From NCBI RefSeq assembly GCF_051900415.1, contig NZ_JBHZGL010000005.1:1-64000 (forward strand): a stretch of DNA of 64,000 nt. The letters are read 5' to 3'. This document shows, one piece after another, positions 7,963 through 16,346 of the stretch; the first letter of the stretch is position 1; each line of letters starts with the position of its first letter. The position numbers and the translations under genes are program-made. The notes beneath the pieces were generated by a model. The model did not search any database and was not told where the DNA came from. It worked only from the letters and a program-made list of their open reading frames with translations. Origin of the DNA: Frateuria_A sp051900415 (GTDB lineage: Bacteria; Pseudomonadota; Gammaproteobacteria; Xanthomonadales; Rhodanobacteraceae).

Positions 7963-9776
7963 GCACGATACCCGGCAAAGACGCGACGCTGGAGCGCCAC
8001 GGTCTGGCACCCTGGCACCAGCGCGCCGCGACGGCACTGCTCCGCGCGCTGCCGGCGTCACGCTTCTGGCGCGCCTTCGCGCTCGCGCTCGGTCGCCGCG
8101 ATGCAGTGCAGATCGCGAGCTACGTGGCGCTGTCGCTCGGCGCCGCACTGGCCGGCAGCCTCGCGGCGATCTGCCTGGTGCCGCTGGTCCAGCCCGGTTC
8201 GTCCCCCGCGTTCGCCGCTTACACCCGCGTGGAGATGCAGGCGGCGGCCTTCGCCATCGCCACTGGCAGCTTCGCGTTGATGCGCTGGCAGGTCGCGCGG
8301 CTGGGTGCCGAGCTGGTCAGCCGCTGCGGCATGAACCTGCGGCGGATGGTGCACGCGCGGCTGGTGGATGCGCCGCTGGGCGAGCTGGCCGATGCGAGCT
8401 CCGCCGAGATCGCCAACGTGCTGACCTACAACATCGAGATCCTGGTGCAGGGTTTCGGCGCGCTGCTGCAACTGGCGGTGATCGGCCTCACCACCGCGGT
8501 GAGCCTGGCGTTCGTGTTCTGGGTGTCGCCGACGCTGCTGCTGGTCTCGCCGGTGCTGGTGGCGCTGGGCCTGTTCGCCGCGCGCGCCTACGGCCGCGAG
8601 CAGTCGGCGGTGAGCCGGCAGTACGTGGCCGACATGACGCGGCTGTTCTGGCTCAGCGAGGATTTTCCGCGGCGCCTGCGCTACGTGCGTTCGTTCGAAC
8701 GCCAGAGCGCGGAGAAGGCCGGCTACGGCGCGATCTCCGCGCGGCTGGGCCTGGGTTATCGGCGCCAGCTGGAGCTGGTCGCGGCCGGCCGGCTGATGCT
8801 CGAACTGGTCGCCGCCGCGGGCATCGCCGGCGTGTTCGTGCTCGCCCATCGCTGGCACGGCATCGACAGTGCGTCGCTGATCGCGGTGAGCCTGCTGCTC
8901 GGTCGCCTGCTGCCCTACCTGGTGTCGACCCGGCAGAGCTGCCAGCAACTGCGTTCGGCGGCGCCGGCGCTGGACCTGTGGCAGCGCCACATGCGGCACC
9001 GGCACGACGCGTTGCCGGCCGTGCCCGCGCACGCCTTGGCAGTCGGTGACGTGCTGGTCATCGACCAGTTGCGGTTGCGCGCGCCGCTGGAGCCGCTGTG
9101 CGTGCGCCACCTGGTGCTGGCACCGGGCGAGCTGACGCTGGTCTCGGGCGATTCGGGCATCGGCAAGAGCAGCCTGGTCGACGTACTGGCCGGCATGACC
9201 CTGCCGGCGGAGTTCAGCGCGTCGATCGGCGAGCACCCGATCGACTTCGACGACTACCGGGCATTGGTGCGCAACGGCGCCTACGTCAGCCAGAGCGTGC
9301 GCCCGTGGCAGCACACCGTGCGCGACTGCCTGGCCTGGGCGGCACCCGCGGCGAGCGATGCGACGATGCTGGACGTGCTGGAGGAGGTAGGCCTGGGGCG
9401 GTGGCTCGTCGCCTCACACGAAGGGCTGGACGCGCCGCTCTACGGCAGTTCCAGCCGTCTCTCAGGCGGCGAACTGCAACGGCTGATGCTGGCCCAGGTG
9501 ATCCTGCGCCAGCCGTTGCTGGCGGTGTTGGACGAAGCCACCGGCGCGCTCGACGCGGCATCGGAACGGGCCGTACTGGCCGCGCTCAAGCGACGCTTGC
9601 CGCGCTCGATCGTGGTGGTCGTGTCGCACCGGGAGGGCGTGGCGGCGATGGCCGACCAGCACCTGGTGATCGGCAGGGACTTGGTGACTGGGGTAGCACG
9701 CCGCGGGAGTTCGGCGTCACCGCGCGCTCCTGCGCTCCCTCCCTTCCGGGGAGAGGGTTGGGGTGAGGCGCTCTAG
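7959..9776 (+). CDS. ABC transporter, fused permease and ATPase
   Basis: A 605-residue half-transporter of the exporter type, with an inner-membrane permease domain (about 50-330) and a cytoplasmic ATPase domain (about 360-575). Walker A GDSGIGKSS (397-405), signature LSGGE (501-505), Walker B LLAVLDEAT (520-528) and switch His557 are all present, so it should hydrolyse ATP. A homodimer would make a full exporter. It overlaps the HPr-kinase-like gene by 4 bases (ATGA), implying export of the product acted on by that protein. The last 25 or so residues are encoded by a type-1 repeat (9737-9768) that has run into the reading frame. Confidence 0.88.
   Translation: MSTIPGKDATLERHGLAPWHQRAATALLRALPASRFWRAFALALGRRDAVQIASYVALSLGAALAGSLAAICLVPLVQPGSSPAFAAYTRVEMQAAAFAIATGSFALMRWQVARLGAELVSRCGMNLRRMVHARLVDAPLGELADASSAEIANVLTYNIEILVQGFGALLQLAVIGLTTAVSLAFVFWVSPTLLLVSPVLVALGLFAARAYGREQSAVSRQYVADMTRLFWLSEDFPRRLRYVRSFERQSAEKAGYGAISARLGLGYRRQLELVAAGRLMLELVAAAGIAGVFVLAHRWHGIDSASLIAVSLLLGRLLPYLVSTRQSCQQLRSAAPALDLWQRHMRHRHDALPAVPAHALAVGDVLVIDQLRLRAPLEPLCVRHLVLAPGELTLVSGDSGIGKSSLVDVLAGMTLPAEFSASIGEHPIDFDDYRALVRNGAYVSQSVRPWQHTVRDCLAWAAPAASDATMLDVLEEVGLGRWLVASHEGLDAPLYGSSSRLSGGELQRLMLAQVILRQPLLAVLDEATGALDAASERAVLAALKRRLPRSIVVVVSHREGVAAMADQHLVIGRDLVTGVARRGSSASPRAPALPPFRGEGWGEAL
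9737..9768. repeat. Type-1 repeat inside the 3' end of the ABC transporter gene
   Basis: A slightly diverged core (CCCTCCCTTCC / GGGGAGAGGG) with the TTGGGGTGAGG flank. It is translated as the C-terminal tail of the transporter, ending at the stop codon 9774-9776. Confidence 0.75.
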
Positions 9777-9842
9777 CGATGCACATCCCCCGCGTCCGCT
9801 TTTTTTGCGAGCCTGGAGGAGGGTCAAACCGAAGCCTGATGT

Positions 9843-10334
9843 TCACCAGGCCGGCAGCGGCGGTGGGACGTCCGTCGGCGGGAAAGGCGATACCTGCCGC
9901 AGAGTCCTGCCATCGAACCGGATGGCGACGGCGTAGGGAACATGGCGCGCCGGGGGCGGCGGAAAGGCAAGCCCCGCCACGGCGCGACCGAAGCAGATGG
10001 CCAGCTCGTTGGCCGGACCCACTTGCGTATTGACCATGCGACCGTCCTTCAGCACAAAACCGACGAGCATGTATTCGGCGATCGCTTGCTCCGGATGCTG
10101 TCGCACGCAGGCCTTGAACATCGCGGCGAGCGTGTCTGCTGTTCTACCCTCGCGCAGCGATCGCCCGTAGGCACCGCCAAGCGTGGTGGCCTCGACGACC
10201 TGGGCGTGCGCGTAGGTTTCCTGGAACGAGCTGTGCAGGTACCACGTGTCATCGGAAGTCGCAGCAGCGGTACCGATGCTGCAGACGAGCAAGGTCATGG
10301 CTAGCGCTTGCCGCGGACTCCCGCGCACGTTCAC
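9843..10334 (-). CDS. Small secreted protein with TonB/AgmX C-terminal-like domain
   Basis: A 163-residue protein with a predicted signal peptide (Arg-containing start, hydrophobic segment, cleavage near GTAAA-TS around residue 25). The rest has the layout of TonB- or AgmX-type C-terminal domains: a Cys-containing helix, a VGFVLKDGRM strand, a second Cys helix and a proline-rich LAFPPPPARH. This is a weak fold-level resemblance, not a family call. The GTG start at 10334 overlaps the hemY stop codon (GTGA), so it looks like the last gene of the hem operon. ATG at 10298 is a less likely start because it would remove the signal peptide's charged end. Confidence 0.6.
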   Translation of the reverse strand: MNVRGSPRQALAMTLLVCSIGTAAATSDDTWYLHSSFQETYAHAQVVEATTLGGAYGRSLREGRTADTLAAMFKACVRQHPEQAIAEYMLVGFVLKDGRMVNTQVGPANELAICFGRAVAGLAFPPPPARHVPYAVAIRFDGRTLRQVSPFPPTDVPPPLPAW

Positions 10335-11587
10335 TTCCGCAACCGCGGCATGCCGTGCTCGTCGCGTTCTTCCACCGCCAGCGAGCGCGTGTCCGGATGC
10401 GATAGCCGGCCGTCGCGCGGCAGATCGAGCGTGGCGTCGCCGCGGGTGAGCGCCAGCGCGTTGCGGTAGCAGCGCTGCGCGAGCGGGATGTCGCCCTGGC
10501 CGATGCAGGCATCGCCCATGGCTTCCCAGGCACCAGCGCTGGGCGCGATGGCGAGCGAGCGTTCGAGATAGGTGCGCGCCTTGCCCCACAGTTGCTGGCG
10601 CACGCACATGCGGCCGAGCGCGAGCAGCAGGCCGGGGTCGTTCGGGTGGGCGTCCAGCCAGGCTTCGGCGCGGCGCAGGCGGGCGTCGAGGTCGTCGCCC
10701 TCCAGCGTGCCCCAGGTTTCGGCCAGTTGCGGCGACCACTCGCGGCGCAGGGCCGATTCCAGTTCGTCCATGGCCGGCAGCGCGAGGCCGAAGACGGCAG
10801 CGCGGCGGGCGTAGGCGTCGATCACCGCGGACGCGCGGCGCTGGCCCTTGGGCAGTTGCGACCACAGCGCGTTGAGCGCCTGGCCGTCGGGTGCGGCGAG
10901 AATGGCGGCGATGAGCACCCGGGTTTCCAGCGCGGCGTAGCGCTGCGTGCCGAGCGCGCCGCTTTTCTGCAGCGGCTCCAGCGCGGCCAGCGCGCGGCGC
11001 GGTTCGCCGGCGGCCAGCGCGGCCAGCGCGAGTTCGTGCCAGCCACCGGGGGTGAGGCTACCGCTGTCGGCCTCCGGGTTGAGCAGTGCGAGCGCCTCGG
11101 CGGGCTTGCCGTCGCGGCGCAGCACGCGCGCCCGCACGACCCGCGCTGCCTGCGGCGCGACCTGGCCGGCGCGATTGAGGATCTCCAGCGCGCGTGCCGG
11201 TTCGCCGCGACGCGAGGCGGCTTCGGCCGCCGCGACCAGCGCCGGGCCGCGCAGCTCATCGAGGCGGGCGGCGCGTTCCAGGTCGCGCTCGGCTTCGCCG
11301 TGGCGACCTTCCATCAGCGCGACCAGGCCACCGCCCAGCCGCTGCCGGCTGACCCGGCGGTGCCGCCGCGACATCGCGCCGAACGGCCAGCGCGCCAGCC
11401 GCCACAGGCCGGCCAGGATCGCCCAGGCGAGCAGCACGATGACCAGCGCGACGACCACAGTGGTTTCCACGCGCCAGCCGCGCAGGCGTACCAGCACGTA
11501 GCCAGGGTCCTCGGCGACCCAGTGCCAGCCGAACGCGGCCAGCGCCGCGACCACGATCAGCAGCAACAGCCAGCGCCAGAGCTTCAC
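10331..11587 (-). CDS. hemY: HemY-like tetrapyrrole biosynthesis-associated protein
   Basis: A 418-residue inner-membrane protein with two N-terminal hydrophobic segments (about 5-20 and 41-64), a basic linker and a long Ala-rich TPR-like region. The HemY_N domain and operon position fit the proteobacterial HemY downstream of hemX. Despite its name this family is not protoporphyrinogen oxidase; its role in heme synthesis is uncertain. Its ATG overlaps the hemX stop by 4 bases. The C-terminus ends in a conserved HGMPRLRK-like tail. Confidence 0.88.
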   Translation of the reverse strand: MKLWRWLLLLIVVAALAAFGWHWVAEDPGYVLVRLRGWRVETTVVVALVIVLLAWAILAGLWRLARWPFGAMSRRHRRVSRQRLGGGLVALMEGRHGEAERDLERAARLDELRGPALVAAAEAASRRGEPARALEILNRAGQVAPQAARVVRARVLRRDGKPAEALALLNPEADSGSLTPGGWHELALAALAAGEPRRALAALEPLQKSGALGTQRYAALETRVLIAAILAAPDGQALNALWSQLPKGQRRASAVIDAYARRAAVFGLALPAMDELESALRREWSPQLAETWGTLEGDDLDARLRRAEAWLDAHPNDPGLLLALGRMCVRQQLWGKARTYLERSLAIAPSAGAWEAMGDACIGQGDIPLAQRCYRNALALTRGDATLDLPRDGRLSHPDTRSLAVEERDEHGMPRLRK

Positions 11588-12669
11588 GGCCGGCGCCCCG
11601 TGCTGGCCGCGCGTGCCGGCGTGGCATCGACCGCCTTGAGGGCGTGCACTGCGCGCAGGTTGCGAAGTTCGGCCAGCGCGGCGCCCAACCGCACTGGCGT
11701 GGCGGGTTTGAGCGTCGAGGCGAGGTTAGCCAGCTCGGCCTGGACATGCGCGACGGACGGCTCGGCGATGTCGAACTGTGCGGCAAGGCTCGCCTGCGCG
11801 CGCACGATGGCGGCGTGCGCTGCGTCGACGTCGGCGGCCAGCAGTGCGGCCTGCGCCTGGGCCAGGTCGAGCGCGGTCAGCTCGCGCGCGAAGCGGGCAT
11901 CGGCCACCGCCAGTGGCGCGCCGTTGTCGCGCTGCACGTTGACCACGCTGCCCAGTGCATGGCGGATGCGCGCCCAGGCGCCCGGGTTGGCCGGTGCGGC
12001 GGCGGCGTCCTCGCGCTTGAGCGGGAGCGTCCCGACGGCACCACGGAGCTGTTGCAGGGTATCGACCGCACGGGTGCGCGGCACGCTCTGCTCCAGCGCC
12101 TCGCGCTCGGCGGCGAGGCTCTGGCGCACACCGGAGAAGGCTCCGTCGTTCACTGCGGCGAGCGCCTGGTCGGCCAGCCCGTAGGCGGCCGCCGCGCCCT
12201 GCGCGTCATGGAACAACGCATAGCGCTGCTGGCCCATGCGCAGCAGGGTTTCGGTTTCGTCCAGCAGCATCGCGTCGTGGCCGGAGAGGCTCTTTTCCGA
12301 CAGCTTGGCGACCGCATCCTCCAGGTTTCGCAGGCGCTCGGACTGGCCCAGCATTTCCTCGCGCAGGCTGCGGTTGACCTGCTCGGCGTCGCCCAGGCGC
12401 TGGCGCAGCGAGGAGCGCTCGTCACCCAGCGTGGTCAGCGTGTCTTCCAGATGGCCCACGCGCTGGTCGAGGTGGTCGCCGGCCGCGCCCTGCATCTGCT
12501 GCCACTGGCGCCAGGCCACGTAGCCAGCCAGGCCGAGCGCGAGCAGGGCAATCAGCAGCGCGAGGGCAAGCGTGCCGCCTCGGCGGGGGGCCGGTGCGGG
12601 CGCGGGACGCGGCGCGGCGGCCGGAACCGGCGCGGCGGGACGATCGGAAGCGAGGTCGTCTTGGTTCAT
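11584..12669 (-). CDS. hemX: HemX-like membrane protein
   Basis: A 361-residue protein: a Pro/Ala-rich cytoplasmic N-terminus, one transmembrane helix (about 33-55), a coiled-coil stretch (about 65-115, including the heptad-like LRQRLGDAEQ) and a helical C-terminal domain. This is the HemX family often labelled uroporphyrinogen-III C-methyltransferase, although the SAM-methyltransferase fold is absent. Start ATG 12669 is preferred; ATG 12678 is in frame just upstream. It sits between hemD and hemY in the usual order. A BIME-type repeat lies between it and hemD. Confidence 0.86.
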   Translation of the reverse strand: MNQDDLASDRPAAPVPAAAPRPAPAPAPRRGGTLALALLIALLALGLAGYVAWRQWQQMQGAAGDHLDQRVGHLEDTLTTLGDERSSLRQRLGDAEQVNRSLREEMLGQSERLRNLEDAVAKLSEKSLSGHDAMLLDETETLLRMGQQRYALFHDAQGAAAAYGLADQALAAVNDGAFSGVRQSLAAEREALEQSVPRTRAVDTLQQLRGAVGTLPLKREDAAAAPANPGAWARIRHALGSVVNVQRDNGAPLAVADARFARELTALDLAQAQAALLAADVDAAHAAIVRAQASLAAQFDIAEPSVAHVQAELANLASTLKPATPVRLGAALAELRNLRAVHALKAVDATPARAASTGRRP

Positions 12670-12735
12670 GCGCGCCATGCTAGCAGCCCGCCCGGCGGGG
12701 TTCGCATGACCGGTGTGAAGCCGATAGCGGCCAGG

Positions 12736-12823
12736 GTAGGAGCGCACCTGTGCGCGACCGCGACGCGCGGCAGTGCCGCTCTGGGCCATGTGCATCGCGG
12801 TCGCGCACTGGGTGCGCTCCTAC
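12736..12823. repeat. REP/BIME-type inverted repeat (GTAGGAGCGC family)
   Basis: Two REP-like units in inverted orientation: GTAGGAGCGCACCTGTGCGC at the left and a GCGCACTGGGTGCGCTCCTAC arm at the right, with GCGACCGCGA / TCGCGGTCGC inside. It lies between hemD and hemX. A second copy of the family is at 18456-18538. Confidence 0.8.
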
Positions 12824-12827
12824 AGGG

Positions 12828-13580
12828 TCAGCGGGCCGCGGCCAGGAGATCGGCGGGCATGGCCGAGGCAGCACGACGGACGTGGCGGAAGCCGGCCTCG
12901 CGTGCCGCGGCTTCCAGGCGCTCGCTGCTGGCCACGGCGACGGCGTTGCGCAAGCGCGCCCACGCATCCGGCGGCAGGCCCTCGTGCAGGTTCGAAAGCG
13001 CCTGCGCGCTGGACAGCAGAACGCGGGCATTCGGGCGCAGTTGCCTTACCGCCTCGACGTGCCGGCGATCCAGCCGCGGCGGCGTGCGCCGATAGACCCA
13101 CACTTCGCGCAGCCGCGCGCCGCCATCGACCAGGCGTTGCTGCAGCAGACCACGGCCGCCGGGCGCGCCGACCAGCGCCACGCCGCGGCCCTGCACGTCG
13201 TGCAGCGCCGGCAGGTCGAGCAGGCCTTCGCTGTCCTGTTGCCGCGTGGGCGCCTGCACGGCGAGGCCGTGGCGGCGCAACGCGGCGGCGGTGCCCTGCC
13301 CGACCGCCAGCACCGTGGCGCGCGTGCGCAGCGACGCCAGCGCAGCGGCGAAACGCACCGCCGCGGGGCTGGTGAACAGCAGCAGGTCGTCCCGCCGCAG
13401 GGCCTCGCGCAACACCGTTTGCGCGCCATCGTCGCCGGAGCGAAGGGCGAGCCCGGGCAGCAGCAGCGGCACCCCGCCGCGTGCGCGCACCTGGCGCGCG
13501 AAGGCCGAAGCGGTGCCGGCGGGGCGGGTGATCACGATCACGCGGCCCTTGAGCTCGCCGGAGGTGGAAGCGTGTGGCAC
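12828..13580 (-). CDS. hemD: Uroporphyrinogen-III synthase
   Basis: About 250 residues with the HemD two-domain pattern. Recognisable elements are VITRPAG near the N-terminus, LLFTSPAAVRF, AVGQGTAAAL, ALVGAPGGRGLL, EVWVYRR and VLLSSAQALSNL. It cyclises hydroxymethylbilane to uroporphyrinogen III. No in-frame ATG fits; a GTG at 13580 or TTG at 13601 are possible starts, neither with a strong Shine-Dalgarno. It heads the hemD-hemX-hemY operon; hemC is not in the window. Confidence 0.9.
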   Translation of the reverse strand: MPHASTSGELKGRVIVITRPAGTASAFARQVRARGGVPLLLPGLALRSGDDGAQTVLREALRRDDLLLFTSPAAVRFAAALASLRTRATVLAVGQGTAAALRRHGLAVQAPTRQQDSEGLLDLPALHDVQGRGVALVGAPGGRGLLQQRLVDGGARLREVWVYRRTPPRLDRRHVEAVRQLRPNARVLLSSAQALSNLHEGLPPDAWARLRNAVAVASSERLEAAAREAGFRHVRRAASAMPADLLAAAR

Positions 13581-13660
13581 CGCGTGAGCCCATGCAGCCA
13601 AAACAGTGGGCAGTGTAAGCCGCTCGCTACACTTGCCGCTTTCCCCCCGTGTGTCGAACC

Positions 13661-14137
13661 GTGACTGCCGATTCCCGACTGCTTGCCGACGAGTTGCTCC
13701 GCTTCATCCGCGACAAGATCCCGCTTGCCCGCGCCATGGATCTGCGCCTGCACCGCTACGACCCGGACGGCCTCGCGCTGGCCGCACCGCTGGCGCCCAA
13801 CGTCAACGACAAGGGCTGCGCCTTCGGCGGCAGCCTGGCCAGCGTGATGACGCTCGCCGGCTGGGCACTGGTGGAGCTCGAACTCAAGCGGCACGGCGAG
13901 GACTGCGACGTGTTCGTGGGCGACTCGCACGTGCGCTACCTGGAGCCGGTGTGGGACGACTTCCGCGCCGAGGCACGGCTGGCCGAGGACGCGGACTTTG
14001 CGATCTTCTTCGCCACGCTCGCCGAGCGCGGCAAGGCGCGCATCGACGTGCGCTGCGAGGTGCCCGGCAACGGCGAGCGCCCAGCCGCCACGCTTCAGGC
14101 GCGCTTCGTCGCCAAGCGGCGGGCTGGGGCACAATGA
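13661..14137 (+). CDS. YiiD C-terminal-type hotdog thioesterase
   Basis: A 158-residue protein of the putative thioesterase family PF09500 (YiiD_C). The hotdog fold is suggested by NVNDKGCAFGGSLASVMTLAGW (about 47-68) and the DSHVRYLEPV strand. Substrate is unknown; these proteins probably act on an acyl-CoA or acyl-ACP. The start is a GTG at 13661; another GTG at 13649 is in frame. It is transcribed away from hemD, with only 80 bases between the two starts, so their promoters overlap. Confidence 0.78.
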   Translation: MTADSRLLADELLRFIRDKIPLARAMDLRLHRYDPDGLALAAPLAPNVNDKGCAFGGSLASVMTLAGWALVELELKRHGEDCDVFVGDSHVRYLEPVWDDFRAEARLAEDADFAIFFATLAERGKARIDVRCEVPGNGERPAATLQARFVAKRRAGAQ

Positions 14138-14164
14138 CGACTTGTTTCCGTAAGGGGATCGCCC

Positions 14165-14578
14165 ATGCGTCGCTATCTGTTCCCGCTGCTCGCGCTCGTC
14201 GCGATGCTCTGCGCCGGCTGCGCCACCGATCAGCGCAACCAGGCGCTGGTCACCACGCTCAACGCCTACGCCAGCACGCTGCGCTGGGGCGACTTCCGGA
14301 GCGCGCAGCAGTTCGTCGATCCGAAGGTGCGCGAGGCCAATCCGGTCAGTTCGCTGGACCTGGCGCGTTACGAGCAGGTGCGCGTGACCGGCTATGACGA
14401 GGGCGCCGGTCCGGTGCCGGACGGCGAGAACCAGGTGCGGCAGGTGGTGCAGATCGGCCTGGTCAACGTGAACACGCAGTCCGAGCGGACCGTGGTCGAT
14501 CGGCAGAGCTGGCGCTATGACCCGGAGAAGAAGCGCTGGTGGTTGATGAGCGGGTTGCCGGATATCACGCGGGAGTAG
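14165..14578 (+). CDS. Conserved small lipoprotein
   Basis: A 137-residue protein with a type II signal peptide: MRRYLF, a hydrophobic stretch and the lipobox LCAGC with Cys19 as the lipidated residue. The mature part resembles small Xanthomonadales lipoproteins of unknown function, with a VNTQSERTVVDRQSWRYD segment. It starts 27 bases after the thioesterase gene, so the two may form an operon. No enzymatic motif is visible. Confidence 0.8.
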   Translation: MRRYLFPLLALVAMLCAGCATDQRNQALVTTLNAYASTLRWGDFRSAQQFVDPKVREANPVSSLDLARYEQVRVTGYDEGAGPVPDGENQVRQVVQIGLVNVNTQSERTVVDRQSWRYDPEKKRWWLMSGLPDITRE

Positions 14579-14630
14579 CGTCTTCGGAGCCTCCTGCCCG
14601 AAAGGCTTGGTCTTACGGACAACCTTTCCC

Positions 14631-14677
14631 GCGAGCCCCGGCCCCTCACCCAAACTCTCTCCCCGCCGGGGAGAGGG
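14631..14677. repeat. Type-1 palindromic repeat
   Basis: GCGAGCCCCGGCCCCTCACC flank followed by a core with a CCGCCGG centre (CTCTCCCCGCCGGGGAGAG). It lies in the gap between the lipoprotein and rhodanese-like genes. Confidence 0.78.
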
Positions 14678-14759
14678 CTTCAGCGCGCCGGGGGCGACCT
14701 TTGCGCCCGCTGGTGCAGTCCCGGATAATCGCCGGTTTGCGCATCCGGCCAGGCCCGCC

Positions 14760-15203
14760 ATGAACGACTTCCTGCACAAGCTCCCCACCTTCGTGGGCAA
14801 CCACCTCGCGCTGTCGGCGTTGTTAGTGATCATCCTGCTCGCGCTGGTGGCGATGGAGTTCGGTCGCCTGCTGCGCAAGTACAAGGAGCTGACCCCGGGC
14901 GGGCTGACCCTGCTGATCAACCGCGAGAGCCCGCTGCTGGTGGACCTTTCCGCCCGCGCGGATTTCGAGAAGATGCACGTGCCCGGCGCGCGCCACGTGC
15001 TGCCCAGCCAGTTCGACCCCGAGCACAAGGACCTGGCCAAAGCCAGGGACCTGCCGGTGGTGGTGATGGACAAGGACGGGCGCGGTTCGGACAAGGCCGC
15101 GCAGCGGCTGGTCAAGGCCGGCTTCACCAAGGTCTACACCCTGGGCGGCGGCGTGCTGGCCTGGCAGCAGGCGCAGCTACCGCTGGCCAAGGGCAACAAG
15201 TAA
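14760..15203 (+). CDS. Membrane-anchored rhodanese-like protein lacking catalytic Cys
   Basis: A 147-residue protein with one N-terminal transmembrane helix (about 16-36) and a cytoplasmic rhodanese domain (about 45-140). It resembles YibN-type proteins found upstream of grxC/secB in gammaproteobacteria. The active-site loop reads VVMDKDGRGSD where active rhodaneses have CxxGxxS, so the catalytic Cys is replaced by Asp and sulfurtransferase activity is unlikely. The LVDLSARADFEKMHVPGARH segment is otherwise standard. The expected grxC/secB neighbours are absent; a convergent oxidoreductase gene follows 19 bases downstream. Confidence 0.85.
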   Translation: MNDFLHKLPTFVGNHLALSALLVIILLALVAMEFGRLLRKYKELTPGGLTLLINRESPLLVDLSARADFEKMHVPGARHVLPSQFDPEHKDLAKARDLPVVVMDKDGRGSDKAAQRLVKAGFTKVYTLGGGVLAWQQAQLPLAKGNK

Positions 15204-15222
15204 CCCCGGGACGGCTGGCCGT

Positions 15223-16278
15223 CTATTCGCCGATGCCGGCGCGCCCGGCCAGGATCTGCGCCAGCACGTCGGGCGCGTATTCGAACGAATCGAAATAGAG
15301 CCGCTCGTCGGGCAACCCGGCCTCGGCGAACATCTGCCGGCCGGCGTCGATCATCGCCGGCGGCCCGCTCATGTAGACCTCGTGGCCGGACAGGTCCGGC
15401 TGGTCCTCCAGCACCGCCTCGTGCACCAGGCCGGCGCGCACGCCCGAGGCGGCGGCCTGCTCGGGATCGGACAGGACCGGGTGGAAGGCAAGGTTCGGCG
15501 CCTCGCGGGCCCAGCGCTCGGCCAGAGCGCGCAGGTACAGGTCGCCGGCGCTGCGTGCGCCCCAGTAAAGCGCCATCGGCCGGCGCGTGGGCAGCGCCAG
15601 GAAATGCTCGACGATCGCCTTGACCGGCGCGAAGCCGGTGCCGCCGGCCATGAACACCATCGGCCGTTCCGAATCCTCGCGCGGCACGAAGGTGCCCAGC
15701 GGCCCCTCGACGTGCAGCCGCGCGCCGATCGCCAGGCCCTCGTGCACCCAGGACGTGAAACCGCCGCCGGCGACGTGGCGCACGTGCAGCTCGATGCTGC
15801 CGTCCTCCTTCGGGCCGCTGGCGATCGAGAACGGCCGGCGCCTGCCCTCCTCCAGCAGCACATCCAGGTACTGGCCCGGCAGCCAGTTGAGCGGCTTCTG
15901 GCCGGCCACGGGACGCAGTACCAGGCCGGTGACGCCCGGCGCCAGCGATTGCTTGCCGGTCACCTCGACGGTGAGACGGCGGCGCGCGATGTCCTCCACC
16001 GACGTGACCTCGCGCGCGGCGATGGTCAGGTCGCTGGCCGGCACCGCCTGGCACAGCAGGATCGCGTGGCGCGCCATCGCACTGCCGCTCAGCGCGACCG
16101 GCGGATTGCGCGGATAGCCGCACTGGCCGGCCAGCAGCGTGGCCTTGCAACTGCCGCAGACGCCGGCGCGACATGAGTACGGCAGCGCGATGCCGGCGCG
16201 CTGCGCGGCTTCGAGCACAGTTTCGCCCGGCGCGGCGGGGAAGGTACGGCCGGAGTTCTGGAGGGTGATGGTGAACAC
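15223..16278 (-). CDS. 2Fe-2S ferredoxin-NAD(P)H oxidoreductase (CDP-glucoseen-reductase-like)
   Basis: A 351-residue single-chain flavoprotein reductase. The N-terminal plant-type 2Fe-2S domain has CRAGVCGSC and a fourth Cys in LLCQAV. The FAD domain shows RPFSIAS and the NAD(P) domain shows GGTGFAP and YMSGPPAM. It would move electrons between NAD(P)H, FAD and an oxygenase or reductase partner, as in AscD-like and phenol-hydroxylase-type reductases; the partner is not adjacent. Start GTG 16278 (VFTITL) is chosen because the domain begins there. It is divergent from the thioesterase gene at 16347. Confidence 0.85.
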   Translation of the reverse strand: MFTITLQNSGRTFPAAPGETVLEAAQRAGIALPYSCRAGVCGSCKATLLAGQCGYPRNPPVALSGSAMARHAILLCQAVPASDLTIAAREVTSVEDIARRRLTVEVTGKQSLAPGVTGLVLRPVAGQKPLNWLPGQYLDVLLEEGRRRPFSIASGPKEDGSIELHVRHVAGGGFTSWVHEGLAIGARLHVEGPLGTFVPREDSERPMVFMAGGTGFAPVKAIVEHFLALPTRRPMALYWGARSAGDLYLRALAERWAREAPNLAFHPVLSDPEQAAASGVRAGLVHEAVLEDQPDLSGHEVYMSGPPAMIDAGRQMFAEAGLPDERLYFDSFEYAPDVLAQILAGRAGIGE

Positions 16279-16346
16279 CCGCGCATTGTCGCCGCGAGGG
16301 CCGTGGACGGACAATGCATGCTTTCCCTTGAAGCGGCGCGTTCCCC

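Noticed and set aside
3771..9776. Lasso-peptide cluster
   Set aside because: No asparagine-synthetase-like cyclase, transglutaminase-like protease, PqqD domain or precursor is present, so the specific label is not supported.
10331..11587. Protoporphyrinogen oxidase from the name HemY
   Set aside because: The protein is a TPR-type membrane protein without an FAD-binding motif. The oxidase named HemY in Gram-positives is unrelated.
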